Shown: piece by piece, positions 1-8,985 of the stretch
Position numbering within the stretch: the first letter of the stretch is position 1
How the letters are laid out: the number at the start of each line of letters is the position of its first letter
Source: Verrucomicrobiaceae bacterium
GTDB taxonomy: Bacteria; Verrucomicrobiota; Verrucomicrobiia; Verrucomicrobiales; Verrucomicrobiaceae
Direction: 5' to 3'
NCBI GenBank assembly: GCA_016795465.1
Contig: JAEUHK010000103.1
Location: 1-64,000, forward strand
DNA: 64,000 bases
Made by a program: the position numbers and the translations under genes
The notes under the pieces: model-generated
What the model was told of the DNA's origin: nothing
The model's input: the letters and a program-made list of their open reading frames with translations, nothing else
Database searches by the model: none

Positions 1-60
1 GGCTTTGTTTTGCTCGCGAATGGCAATCCCAATCCTTTGCTGGCATCGTATAGCATTCGA

Positions 61-726
61 ATGAGTCCTGCCCTGACTGTCAGTTCCCTCACCAAAGCCT
101 ATGCCGAACGTCCCATCCTGCGCGGTGTGTCGTTTGCACTCCCGGCAGGCGAGCGTGCGGCGCTGCTCGGACCTTCCGGCAGTGGCAAGACAACACTCTT
201 AAATTGCATCGGCGGCGTCGATCGAGCGAACAGCGGAGAGGTCATTGTGGCAGGTGAGAAGCTGCATGCACTCGACGCGGACGGTTTGGCGCGAGTCAGG
301 CGCACGCGGATCGGCACCGTGTTTCAGTTTTTTCATCTGCTGCCGACTTTGACGGCAGCGGAGAATGTGGAATTGCCCCTGCAATTGCTCGGCGTGGGTG
401 CCGAGGAGCGTGAAAGCCGCGTTCGGGATCTGCTGGAGCGTGTCGGCGTGTCGCATCGCGCCTCGGCGCTGCCTTCGGAGCTTTCGGGTGGCGAGATGCA
501 GCGCGTGGCGATTGCACGCGCGGTGATTCACCGGCCGGCGCTGCTGCTGGCGGATGAACCGACGGGGAATTTGGATTCGCACACAGGCTCGCAGGTGCTC
601 GACTTGCTGGCGGAGATCGTGCGAGAGACGAATGCGGCCTTGTTGATGGTCACCCACAGCGAGGAGGCAGCGAAACGATGCGGTCGGGTGCTGCGCATGC
701 GCGACGGGGAACTGATCGAGTCATGA
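61..726 (+). CDS. ABC transporter ATP-binding protein (LolD/MacB type)
   Basis: Cytoplasmic ATPase of an FtsX-type ABC exporter, 221 residues, the normal size for this family. Walker A GPSGSGKTT is at residues 37-45, the signature LSGGE at 141-145, Walker B LLLADEP near 161-167, and the H-loop in MVTHS near 196. I chose the ATG at 61; a TTG 51 bases upstream is open but would add residues with no family match. The stop overlaps the permease start (ATGA), so the two are translationally coupled. By context it powers the FtsX permease and probably serves the AttH-like protein downstream. The exported substrate is not shown by the sequence. Confidence 0.93.
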   Translation: MSPALTVSSLTKAYAERPILRGVSFALPAGERAALLGPSGSGKTTLLNCIGGVDRANSGEVIVAGEKLHALDADGLARVRRTRIGTVFQFFHLLPTLTAAENVELPLQLLGVGAEERESRVRDLLERVGVSHRASALPSELSGGEMQRVAIARAVIHRPALLLADEPTGNLDSHTGSQVLDLLAEIVRETNAALLMVTHSEEAAKRCGRVLRMRDGELIES

Positions 727-3260
727 TCACGCGCCTCATTCTCGAGAAGTGTGCGCTGAGGCACTGGCGGCTGGCGTGGCGGCAGCAGGTGATGCTGATG
801 CTGATCTTGGCGCTGGGCTCGGGCGTGTATCTGGCGATGCGGCTGGCGAATCGCGCGGCGCTGTCGGGCTTTGAGCAGTTTACCAGCGGCATTACTCGAC
901 AGGCGGATTTCACGATCACGGGGACGACAGGCTCTTTGAACGAAACGTGGCTGCGTGAGATGCGTGATGCCCTCGCGGAGCGTCCGGTGCATTTGCTGCC
1001 GGTGATTGAGGAGACAGTGATGCCGTTTGAAGAAGGTAAAGCGGTCGAAATCGGCTCCGGCGTGACGTGGAAGCTTGTGGGAACCGATTTTGTGAGTTTG
1101 CTCAATTTGCGCGGGGAGGCTCCGGCGGGCCTGAAGGGCGATGTGAAGGCGGCGGAGGGTGTTTTTGTGAGCGCGAAGCTGCGCAAAGCCGTGGGCGATG
1201 AGATTCGCGTGGTGATGCACGAGCAGGTGGTTCCGCTCAAAGTGGCCGGTGTGGTCACGGAGCAGCCGGGCGTGCCGACGTTGCCTGAAACGATGCTGCT
1301 CATGGATCTGCCGGCGGCGCAGAAGCTCATGCGGCGTGAGGGCAAAGTGGATCGCGTGGAGGTGGTGGTGACGCGTGGAGAGGCTTTTGCTCATTTGCGC
1401 GAGGAAACAGGCGAGGTGTTGAGCAAGCTGGCAAATCAGCGCTGGCAGGTGAGCGGCGCGGAGGATCGTCGAGCACTGGCGGGAACGATGACGGAGGCGT
1501 TTCGGCTGAATCTGACGATCCTGTCGCTGCTGGCGTTGTTTGTGGGCGGTTATCTGATTTTCCAAGCGCTGGATGGCGTGGTGATCCGGCGTCGCGAGGA
1601 GATCGGCGTGCTGAAATCGCTCGGCGTGACGGACGCAGTGATTCAGCGGGCGTTTTTGATCGAGGCGCTGCTGCTGGGTGTGATCGGCGGCGGGCTGGGT
1701 TTGCTCGTGGGCTGGCTCGGAGCGCAAGCGGCGGTGGGTGGCGTGAGCAAGACGGTGAATGCGCTGTATGGTGCATCGAGCGTGCAACGCGCGGACCTGC
1801 ATTTCGGTGAAGCCATGCTGAGCATGGGCATCGCCATCGTGACGAGCCTGATCGCGGCCTGGTGGCCGGCGCGTGAGGCGTCGCGGACGCCGCCGGTTCA
1901 TATGCTCGGACGCAAAGCAGCCGTTTTCAGCGGTGGTGGCTGGTGGCGGGCGGAGTGGCTGGGATGGGCGCTGATGGCCGTGGCGATGGTTTTGGCTCAA
2001 ATCGGTGCCTGGAGACTCAGTGGCGGCACGCGAGTGCCGCTGGCGGCTTATGCGGCGGCGTTGTGCTGGCTGCTCGGCACGGGTTTGGCAGCGGCGAAGC
2101 TCATGGGGCCGATGCGTCAGATGGGACGGATGTTTGATGGGGTGACGCTTCGCCTCGGTCTCAGCCATCTGCGCAGGCCCACGGTGAGGCATCGCTTCGC
2201 GGTGGCGGCGCTGGCGAGTGCGGTGGCGATGACGGCGGGCATGGCGATCATGGTGTCGAGTTTTGATGGAACGATGCGTGGATGGATCGAGCGGAGCATG
2301 AAGGCCGATTTGTATGTCTCGAGCGCCGGCGCTCAAAGCGCGAGCAGCACGCATCAGATCAGCGCGGCGACCATCGAGGAGCTGCGAGCCATGCCGGAGG
2401 TGGCGGAGGTGGCCACGCTGCGGGCGCGTGGCATCACCTTGAAAGGTGCGCCGACGATGGTGCTGGGTGTGGATGGTCCGTTCACGCAGCGGCAGGATGC
2501 GTATGCGTGGGTGAAGGCCCCGGGAGTGGCGGAGTGGTGGAAGGATGGAGGGGCGATCATCAATGAGAGCTTTGCGGAGCGCTTTGAAGTGGATGCGGGT
2601 GATGAGTTGGAACTGCCGGGCGGGCATCGCGTGCGCATTCACGGCATTCAGGCGGATTATGGCAATGAGCGTGGCGCGGTGACGATCTCGGAGAACACGT
2701 TTCGCGAATGGTTTGAAGGTGAGATGGCGTGGCGGGTGGCTTTGATGCTGAAACCGGGTGTGGATGCCGAGGCGGTGGCGAAACGCATCGCGGAGGCGAA
2801 TCCGGGGCTTTCTGTGTTCACGAATGCGCATCTGCGTCGCGAGGCGCTGCGCATCTTCCGGCAGACATTTTCGGTGACGTATGCGCTGGAGGTTATCGGC
2901 GTGTTTGTCGCGGTGGCAGGCCTAGGTTTGGCGCTGGCGAGCTTGCTGTTGGAGCGTCGCGCGGATCTGAGCACGCTGCGTTCGCTGGGCATGACAGGTC
3001 GGCAGATCGCAGCGACGAGTGCCTGGGAAGGCGCGGGCGTGGCGATGGCGGGCGCGGTGATGGGATTGATCTCGGGCGGCTGGCTCGGCTGGCTGCTCAT
3101 CTACCGCGTGAACAAGCAGTGCTTCGGCTGGACGCTCGGTTTTGCGATGCCGTGGGGGCAGTTTGGCGTGCTGATGCTGGCGGTGGTGGGCGTTGGAGCG
3201 CTTGTTTCGGCCATGGTGGGGAAGTGGGCAGCGAAAATGAAATGGGAGGAACAGGAATGA
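723..3260 (+). CDS. FtsX-domain ABC transporter permease
   Basis: Inner-membrane permease of 845 residues with a tandem FtsX (MacB/LolCE-like) layout. There is an N-terminal membrane segment near residues 20-40, a periplasmic domain, a first three-helix FtsX block around 275-400, further central helices, a second periplasmic domain, and a second FtsX block near 730-835. The single long chain with duplicated halves is the YbbP/AttF-G style of permease. The ATG at 723 overlaps the ATPase stop, and its own stop overlaps the next gene (ATGA), giving a tight three-gene operon. It likely acts in extrusion of lipids, lipoproteins or a hydrophobic compound; the substrate is unknown. Confidence 0.92.
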   Translation: MITRLILEKCALRHWRLAWRQQVMLMLILALGSGVYLAMRLANRAALSGFEQFTSGITRQADFTITGTTGSLNETWLREMRDALAERPVHLLPVIEETVMPFEEGKAVEIGSGVTWKLVGTDFVSLLNLRGEAPAGLKGDVKAAEGVFVSAKLRKAVGDEIRVVMHEQVVPLKVAGVVTEQPGVPTLPETMLLMDLPAAQKLMRREGKVDRVEVVVTRGEAFAHLREETGEVLSKLANQRWQVSGAEDRRALAGTMTEAFRLNLTILSLLALFVGGYLIFQALDGVVIRRREEIGVLKSLGVTDAVIQRAFLIEALLLGVIGGGLGLLVGWLGAQAAVGGVSKTVNALYGASSVQRADLHFGEAMLSMGIAIVTSLIAAWWPAREASRTPPVHMLGRKAAVFSGGGWWRAEWLGWALMAVAMVLAQIGAWRLSGGTRVPLAAYAAALCWLLGTGLAAAKLMGPMRQMGRMFDGVTLRLGLSHLRRPTVRHRFAVAALASAVAMTAGMAIMVSSFDGTMRGWIERSMKADLYVSSAGAQSASSTHQISAATIEELRAMPEVAEVATLRARGITLKGAPTMVLGVDGPFTQRQDAYAWVKAPGVAEWWKDGGAIINESFAERFEVDAGDELELPGGHRVRIHGIQADYGNERGAVTISENTFREWFEGEMAWRVALMLKPGVDAEAVAKRIAEANPGLSVFTNAHLRREALRIFRQTFSVTYALEVIGVFVAVAGLGLALASLLLERRADLSTLRSLGMTGRQIAATSAWEGAGVAMAGAVMGLISGGWLGWLLIYRVNKQCFGWTLGFAMPWGQFGVLMLAVVGVGALVSAMVGKWAAKMKWEEQE

Positions 3261-4459
3261 ACACGAATGGTACATCGCGAACGCGGCAGCGTCCTGGAGT
3301 GCTCCAGCCCTCTGGAGCTTTGCGAGGGCCTGGAGACGTTCGAAAGCGCCGGAGGGCCGGCGCACTCCAAAACGCTCTCGCGATGCTTGTCTGCTGTTTT
3401 GCTGTTTCAGCCCATGCTCAGACGACACCGGACGGCTTTGCGATTCCGCAGAAGGGGCGTGTGTTTGAGTTTCCGAAGGATCATGGGAGCCATGAGGCGT
3501 TTCGCACGGAGTGGTGGTATCTCACGGGGCATCTCGATGGGGTGGATGGACGGCGCTTTGGCTTTCAGGTGACGTTTTTCCGGCAGGCGGGACGTGGTGC
3601 GGCGAGTGGAAAAGTTTCGCATCTGCATTTGGCGCATGCGGCGCTGCTCGATGCGGCGAGCGGGCGGTTTTGGCATGAAGAGAAGCTCAACCGCGAAGGC
3701 TGGGATGCGTTTTCATCGGATAAGACGCTCGATGTGCGAAACGCGAACTGGTCGCTGAAGCTCGATGAGGCGACGAATCGAATCTCCGTGGCCGCGACGG
3801 TGAAGGCGGAGGCGGTGTTGAAGCTGGAGCTGGAGGCGGTGAAGCCGCTGGTGGTGTTTGGTGAGGATGGTGTTTCTCGAAAAGGTGCGAACGAAAGCGC
3901 GGCGAGTCACTACCTGACCTTTCCGCGGCTGAAGGCGACGGGCAGCGTCAAGGTGGGAATGCAGGAGCATCGCGTGAGCGGCGAGGCGTGGATGGATCAT
4001 GAGTTCAGCAGCTCGCAGCTCGATGAAGGCCAGGCAGGCTGGGACTGGGCGGCGATCCAGTTGAAGGATGGTCGTGAGATCATGGTGTATCGCATGCGGC
4101 GCACCGATGGCAGCACGGACGCGGCTTCGACGCTGACGTGGATCGCGAAGGACGGCGATTTGAAGAAGGCGGTTTTTGAGTGGAAGGCTCTCTCGACGTG
4201 GAAGAGTCCGCACAGCGGCGCGGCGTATCCGAATCGAGTGCGCATCGAAAGTGAGGGCAGTGTTTTCGAGCTGCGTCCGGTAGCGCAGGATCAAGAGCAG
4301 GGCGGCTCGATCACGGGTCTGCCGTATTGGGAAGGAGCCTGCGATGTGCTGGATGCACGCGGCGAGGTGATCGGGCGGGCGTTCCTCGAACTCGCTGGTT
4401 ACGCGGGCGATTTGAAGAGGCATCTTGGCGGCACGCAGCAACAAAAAAGGCGGGAGTGA
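3257..4459 (+). CDS. AttH/CrtC-like lipocalin-fold secreted protein
   Basis: 400-residue exported protein of the CrtC N-terminal lipocalin/AttH family. Family motifs seen are EWWYLTGHL near residue 82, SHLHLAHAAL, and WMDHEFSSSQ with GWDWAAIQL near 245-270. The family includes hydroxyneurosporene hydratase and the Agrobacterium att-region AttH, which also sits beside an ABC/FtsX pair; the enzymatic role here is unknown. The N-terminus is odd: about 35 Arg/Gly/Pro-rich residues encoded by a palindromic repeat precede a normal signal peptide ending SAHA-QT. The ATG at 3257 is coupled to the permease stop; an in-frame ATG at 3383, just after the repeat, would give a plain signal peptide and may be the real start. 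Confidence 0.85.
   Translation: MNTNGTSRTRQRPGVLQPSGALRGPGDVRKRRRAGALQNALAMLVCCFAVSAHAQTTPDGFAIPQKGRVFEFPKDHGSHEAFRTEWWYLTGHLDGVDGRRFGFQVTFFRQAGRGAASGKVSHLHLAHAALLDAASGRFWHEEKLNREGWDAFSSDKTLDVRNANWSLKLDEATNRISVAATVKAEAVLKLELEAVKPLVVFGEDGVSRKGANESAASHYLTFPRLKATGSVKVGMQEHRVSGEAWMDHEFSSSQLDEGQAGWDWAAIQLKDGREIMVYRMRRTDGSTDAASTLTWIAKDGDLKKAVFEWKALSTWKSPHSGAAYPNRVRIESEGSVFELRPVAQDQEQGGSITGLPYWEGACDVLDARGEVIGRAFLELAGYAGDLKRHLGGTQQQKRRE
3296..3382 (+). repeat. Dispersed palindromic repeat, copy A (inside coding sequence)
   Basis: The arms GGAGTGC (3296-3302) and GCACTCC (3362-3368) bracket internal hairpins such as GCTCCAGCCCTCTGGAGC. Most of the unit recurs at 51117-51199 with only scattered differences. 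Here it lies in the reading frame of the AttH-like gene, just before its signal peptide. Confidence 0.85.
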
Positions 4460-4470
4460 CCTCCCGCCTT
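4447..4470. terminator. Bidirectional terminator hairpin
   Basis: A perfect 10-bp stem (AAGGCGGGAG / CTCCCGCCTT) with loop TGAC and A/T-rich flanks sits between convergent genes. The loop contains the stop codon of the AttH-like gene. Confidence 0.8.
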
Positions 4471-4486
4471 CGTTGTTGAATTACTC

Positions 4487-5011
4487 TCACCACCAGTAGC
4501 GGCGGTAGCTCGTGCTCGCGGGCCAGCCGACGGGCCGGTACACATAGCTCCAGCCGCTGTAGTGGCTCATCGGCCAGCCGTAGCTTTGGCAAGGACTGCC
4601 GTAGCTGTTGTAGCGTGAGTAGCCGGGCGACCGCCACTGCGAGGTGTAGGGGTAGGCGTAATAGTTTGAGCCATACCAAGTGGACCCATAGTAAGGCCGA
4701 CCCCAGCCGTAGTTCGCATAGTAGGGCCGTGAGTGACGCGTGAAGAGACCGAGCAAGCCAAACGAGGCCGGCGAGCGGCCACCATAATAGGGCGAGCACG
4801 GATCGTAGCGGGTGTTGCGGAAGAGCCAGCTATTGGCCTGGGCGTTTTGCGTGGCACCGGCGACGGCGGAGGTCAGCAGCGGCGGGGTGGCATGCGAGCG
4901 AGCGATGCCGCTGCCGAGAACGCCAGAGCCGTAGGGTCTGGCGCAGGAGGTGAGGACCAAGGCGCACGCAGTCAAAGTGACCGCGGCAAGACGAGGAAGG
5001 AGCGTTTTCAT
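4487..5011 (-). CDS. Tyr/Gly/Ser-rich putative lipoprotein
   Basis: 174-residue protein whose N-terminus has a lipoprotein signal peptide ending LVLTSC (Cys near 23). The mature part is low complexity and rich in Tyr, Gly, Ser, Pro and Trp, with repeated YYG/WYGS/YSRY-type patterns from about residue 75 to the C-terminal RRYWW. This looks like a surface or envelope protein, but no known domain was recognised. I chose the ATG at 5011 because it starts the signal peptide; upstream in-frame codons look unnatural. It lies downstream of another lipoprotein gene on the same strand. Function unknown. Confidence 0.72.
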   Translation of the reverse strand: MKTLLPRLAAVTLTACALVLTSCARPYGSGVLGSGIARSHATPPLLTSAVAGATQNAQANSWLFRNTRYDPCSPYYGGRSPASFGLLGLFTRHSRPYYANYGWGRPYYGSTWYGSNYYAYPYTSQWRSPGYSRYNSYGSPCQSYGWPMSHYSGWSYVYRPVGWPASTSYRRYWW

Positions 5012-5118
5012 AGTCGTCAGGGGTGTGACCACCGCCATGCCACCAGAAATCCGGGTGACTGACAAGCCCTGCGAGCGACTTTAAATCCACTCGATATGCT
5101 CGTTATGGAAAAACAGGC

Positions 5119-5889
5119 TCAAAAGCCCCAAAGCTGGATCGGGGAGCTGTCCACCGGCTTCTTGTGAGGCTCCTTGTGCAGGACGAGCTGGAGCTGCTTG
5201 GCCCACTCACGGATGGCAAAACGTGCCTGGCCCGTGGGATAGGCCTCCTGCACTGGAATCACGATGATGGTCTTCGCTTCTTCCTTGTCCGCGAATTCAT
5301 ACACGGGCTTTTTGCTCTTGGGCTCGATGAGGCGGCCTTCGATGGTGGTGGAGGCGCGGACAGGCTTCCAGATCAAATCACCCACGGCGGGAAAGGTGAG
5401 CAAATCGATCGTTTCACGAGCGATGAAGCCGGAGAGCGCATTCGGCTCCCACTCCAGCAAATGCAGGTCGAGGGTCATCGCGTCCTTCGAGGGCGCATCG
5501 ACGACGGTGTAGCGTGGATGCTTCGCGCCCTTGAAGGCGCTCACGAATTTCTTGTGCGCATACTTCGCCAGCTCCTCAAGCTTCTTCTGGCGGCGTTTAT
5601 CGCTGAACTCCACCTTCGCGAGGTAGTTCTGCATCGGCCGCACCGCATCGATGCTCACCGGAGCAATGTAGATCTGGGTCTTTTCGTCCGCGGCCGCCTG
5701 CAGCTTCTTGTCGTTGGTCCACCAGTTGCCGAGGAAGGGTGACTTCGAGCGGTCTTCCTTCAGCTCGTTGCCATGCGTGAGGAAGGCGGAGGGCTTCACG
5801 CTGACGGATGCCACCACGCTCTTGGCCGTCTTGCAGGAGCAGAGCAGCGAGGCGGCGAGGGCCAGAAGGAGGAGGCTGAGGCGGTGCAT
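5119..5889 (-). CDS. Putative lipoprotein, DUF3313-like
   Basis: 256-residue exported protein. The signal peptide ends in the lipobox LLCSC (Cys near 19), predicting an outer- or inner-membrane lipoprotein. The mature region begins with a Ser/Lys-rich stretch, then IYIAPVSID, a helical Lys-rich segment, and LDLHLLEWEPNALSG. This layout resembles DUF3313 and related lipoproteins that carry a beta-rich core. Function is unknown. It is divergent from rseP across about 165 bp and could share a promoter region with it. Confidence 0.7.
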   Translation of the reverse strand: MHRLSLLLLALAASLLCSCKTAKSVVASVSVKPSAFLTHGNELKEDRSKSPFLGNWWTNDKKLQAAADEKTQIYIAPVSIDAVRPMQNYLAKVEFSDKRRQKKLEELAKYAHKKFVSAFKGAKHPRYTVVDAPSKDAMTLDLHLLEWEPNALSGFIARETIDLLTFPAVGDLIWKPVRASTTIEGRLIEPKSKKPVYEFADKEEAKTIIVIPVQEAYPTGQARFAIREWAKQLQLVLHKEPHKKPVDSSPIQLWGF

Positions 5890-6056
5890 GAGAGTCAGGG
5901 GTGCGGCAGGCGTCAGGGGTGAGAGGCGGGGTGGGCGTTCTATTCCATGTACGCGGCGTGTTCTACCCCGGAACGATGCTTTTCACTCAAAAGATCGTGT
6001 GACGGTTTGCGCCCGGAATGCCCGGGTGGTAGCTTTCCGCCCTTTTTCGCGCCCCC

Positions 6057-7550
6057 ATGGCCTGGCTCTCCTTCATCGGCACCCTTCTCCTCGTCGTCCT
6101 CGTCTTCAATCTCATGATCGTCGTTCATGAGTGGGGCCACTTCCTCGCCGCCCGCTGGCGTGGGCTGAAGATCGACAAGTTCTACGTCTGGTTCGGCAAG
6201 CCGCTGTGGAAGAAGACCATCAACGGCGTCGAATACGGCCTCGGCACGATTCCCTTTGGTGGATTCGTGGCGCTGCCGCAAATGGCCCCGATGGGCGGCC
6301 TCGAGGGCGAGGTGGACCACGAAAACCTCCCCGCCATCACGCCGCTCGACAAGGCCATCGTCGCCTTCGCGGGCCCGCTGTTCAGCTTTTTGCTCGCGTG
6401 TGCTTTCGCGGTGGCCGTGTGGCAGTTTGGCAAACCGCAGAGCGAGGCGCATTCGACCACCATCGTCGGTCATGTGGCCAAGGGCAGCCCTGCGCAGAAG
6501 GCGGGCATCCTTCCGGGTGATGTCGTGAAAACCGTGGACGGCCATCCAGTGAAGCGTTTCGAAGGTCTCGTGGACAGCGTGCGCTGGAGCATGGTCGCCA
6601 GTGAAGGCGACACGATCCCGTTCGAGGTCGAGCGTGCCGGCCAGGCGGGTCTTTTGAAGTTTGATGTCGATCCGAAGGCTTGGGACAAAGCCGAGGGCGA
6701 GGGCGAAAAGCAGGAGAAGACCCCGTGGTGGAGCTTCATCTTCAAACGTCCTGAATTGCGTGATGTGGGCCTGCTGGGTCAGATGACGCCCGTCGTTGGC
6801 GGTGTCCGTGCCAACAGCCCTGCGGACGAGGCAGGTCTCAAACCTGACGATCTCGTCCTGAAGGCTGACGAAAACACGATGCGTAGCGCCGGTGATCTGG
6901 GTGATTACATCAAGGCCAATCCTGGAAAGACCATCCAGCTTCTCATTGAACGTGCCGGCAAAACCATGACGATTCCTGTCACGCCGCGCATCCCGGAGAA
7001 AAACAATCTCAAGGAACTCTTCAACGAAGAGTATCCCATGATCGGCGTCGAGTGGGATGTGGAAGGCCGCCGCATCACGATCAAGCCCGGCCCCTCACCT
7101 GTCGAGCAGGTGAGCGATGCCATGCGTCACATGGGAGCACTCGTTTCGAAGCTCCTTTCGCCGAAGTCGGACCTCAGCCCTGCGCACATGAGCGGCCCGG
7201 TGGGAGTCGGTCGCCTCTATTACAAGCTCTTCCAGCATCCGGATGGCTGGCGTCTCGTGCTCTGGTTCAGCGTCGTCTTCAACATCAACCTCGCCATCAT
7301 GAACATGCTGCCTTTCCCGGTGCTCGATGGTGGTCACATCACCATGGCCGCGCTGGAAGCCATCCGCCGCAAGCCACCGACTGGCCGTCTGCTCGAGTAT
7401 GTGCAAACCGCCTGTGCGCTCGCGCTCTTTGGCTTCTTGTTCTTCGTCACGCTCAAGGACACCGGCGACTTCTTCGGTGGTGGGAAAGACGATGGCAAGA
7501 CGCTGAAGATCGAGTGGTTGCCGAAGGAAAAGCGTTCCGCGCAGCCGTAA
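6057..7550 (+). CDS. rseP: RseP family site-2 zinc protease
   Basis: Intramembrane metalloprotease of 497 residues. The zinc motif HEWGH lies at residues 24-28 in the first transmembrane helix, and the third ligand motif is LDG within FPVLDGGH near 422. Two PDZ domains lie between: one near 135-200 (SPAQKAGILPGDVV) and one near 250-310 (SPADEAGLKPDDLV). In other bacteria RseP cleaves anti-sigma factors and leftover signal peptides in the inner membrane. The length is slightly above the usual 420-450, owing to a charged Glu/Lys linker between the PDZ domains. The usual neighbours (dxr, bamA) are not adjacent here. Confidence 0.93.
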   Translation: MAWLSFIGTLLLVVLVFNLMIVVHEWGHFLAARWRGLKIDKFYVWFGKPLWKKTINGVEYGLGTIPFGGFVALPQMAPMGGLEGEVDHENLPAITPLDKAIVAFAGPLFSFLLACAFAVAVWQFGKPQSEAHSTTIVGHVAKGSPAQKAGILPGDVVKTVDGHPVKRFEGLVDSVRWSMVASEGDTIPFEVERAGQAGLLKFDVDPKAWDKAEGEGEKQEKTPWWSFIFKRPELRDVGLLGQMTPVVGGVRANSPADEAGLKPDDLVLKADENTMRSAGDLGDYIKANPGKTIQLLIERAGKTMTIPVTPRIPEKNNLKELFNEEYPMIGVEWDVEGRRITIKPGPSPVEQVSDAMRHMGALVSKLLSPKSDLSPAHMSGPVGVGRLYYKLFQHPDGWRLVLWFSVVFNINLAIMNMLPFPVLDGGHITMAALEAIRRKPPTGRLLEYVQTACALALFGFLFFVTLKDTGDFFGGGKDDGKTLKIEWLPKEKRSAQP

Positions 7551-7611
7551 GGCAGCGGCACTCGCGAAAGGATTTCATCTTCAACGCACGTTCACTGGAC
7601 CCTTCCGGTTC

Positions 7612-8934
7612 ATGAAACGTCTTCTGCTCTGCCTTTCGCTGCTCTCCAGCCTGCTCGCCGCGGCTCCGCCGAACTTCATCATCATCCTCGCCGATGATCA
7701 CGGCTATGGCGATGTCTCCGCCTATCATCCCTCCGATGTGCGCACGCCAAACATCGACCGCATCGGCAGCGAGGGCATGCTCTTCACCGCGATGCGGGCC
7801 AACTGCACCGTGTGCTCGCCCTCGCGGGCGGCCTTGCTCACAGGTCGCTACGCGGACCGCGTGGGTGTGCCGGGCGTGATTCGCACGAAGCCGGAGGACT
7901 CGTGGGGCTACTTCAAGCCGGGCGTGCCCACGCTGGCGGATGAATTGAAGAAAGCAGGCTATCACACCGGCATCATCGGCAAGTGGCATCTCGGCCTCGA
8001 ATCGCCCAACACCCCGAACGAACGCGGTTTCGACCACTTCCACGGCTTCCTCGGCGACATGATGGACAGCTACACCACGCACCTGCGGCATGGCATCAAC
8101 TACATGCGGCTCAATCGCGAGGTCATCGAGCCTCAAGGCCATGCCACGGAGCTTTTTACCGATTGGGCCGCCGACTACCTCCGCGAGCGTGCGAAGGCCG
8201 TGAAACCCTTTTTCCTCTACCTTGCCTACAACGCCCCTCACTTCCCCATCGAGCCGCCCACCGAATGGCTCGCGAAGGTCAAACAGCGTGCGCCACAGCT
8301 CGATGAGAAGCGGGCGATGAACGTGGCCTTCGTCGAGCATCTCGATCACCATATTGGAAAAGTGCTCGATGTGCTCAAAGACACCGGTTTGGAGCAAAAC
8401 ACTGTCGTCGTCTTCAGCGCCGACAACGGCGGTTCCGTGCCGCACGCTCAAAACAACGATCCTTGGCGAGGTGGGAAGCAGGATCACTACGATGGCGGCC
8501 TGCGTGTGCCCTTCATGCTGCGCTGGCCGGCGCAAATCAAGCCCGGCAGCCGCAGCGACTACCAGGGCCTCAACTTCGATCTCTTCCCCACTTTCCTCGA
8601 ACTCGCCGGCCTCCAACCTTCCCCGGAACTCGACGCCGTGAGCCTCGTGCCGCTTCTCCAAGGTGGTAGCATCACGAAGCCGCGAGATCTCTACTTCGTG
8701 CGTCGTGAAGGCGGTCGCCAATACGGCGGCAAAGACTACCAGGCCCTCATCCGCGGTGAATGGAAGCTCATGCAAAACGATCCCTTCAGCCCGCTCGAGC
8801 TCTACCACCTCCAAAACGACCCGCAGGAGAAGACCAACGTCGCCACGAAAGCCCCGAAAGTCTTCAACGACCTCGCCACCGCCCTCCGCGATCACATTCA
8901 GCGAGGCGGCAGCACGCCATGGCAAAAGCAGTAA
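7612..8934 (+). CDS. Secreted sulfatase (arylsulfatase A family)
   Basis: 440 residues with a short signal peptide (ending AAA-P) and the type I sulfatase pattern. The metal site IILADDHGYGD is near residues 24-34. The formylglycine signature CSPSR has its Cys at residue 68, followed by ALLTGRY. GKWHLG lies near 123, and FSADNGG near 268 supplies the second metal-binding cluster. It should hydrolyse sulfate esters in the periplasm or outside the cell after Cys-to-formylglycine conversion; no converting enzyme is in this window. It stands alone, 61 bp after rseP. The substrate cannot be read from sequence. Confidence 0.92.
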   Translation: MKRLLLCLSLLSSLLAAAPPNFIIILADDHGYGDVSAYHPSDVRTPNIDRIGSEGMLFTAMRANCTVCSPSRAALLTGRYADRVGVPGVIRTKPEDSWGYFKPGVPTLADELKKAGYHTGIIGKWHLGLESPNTPNERGFDHFHGFLGDMMDSYTTHLRHGINYMRLNREVIEPQGHATELFTDWAADYLRERAKAVKPFFLYLAYNAPHFPIEPPTEWLAKVKQRAPQLDEKRAMNVAFVEHLDHHIGKVLDVLKDTGLEQNTVVVFSADNGGSVPHAQNNDPWRGGKQDHYDGGLRVPFMLRWPAQIKPGSRSDYQGLNFDLFPTFLELAGLQPSPELDAVSLVPLLQGGSITKPRDLYFVRREGGRQYGGKDYQALIRGEWKLMQNDPFSPLELYHLQNDPQEKTNVATKAPKVFNDLATALRDHIQRGGSTPWQKQ

Positions 8935-8985
8935 AGCGCAAACACCACGCATTGCCGTCCGCCTCCACGCTCGTCATTCTCCGCC

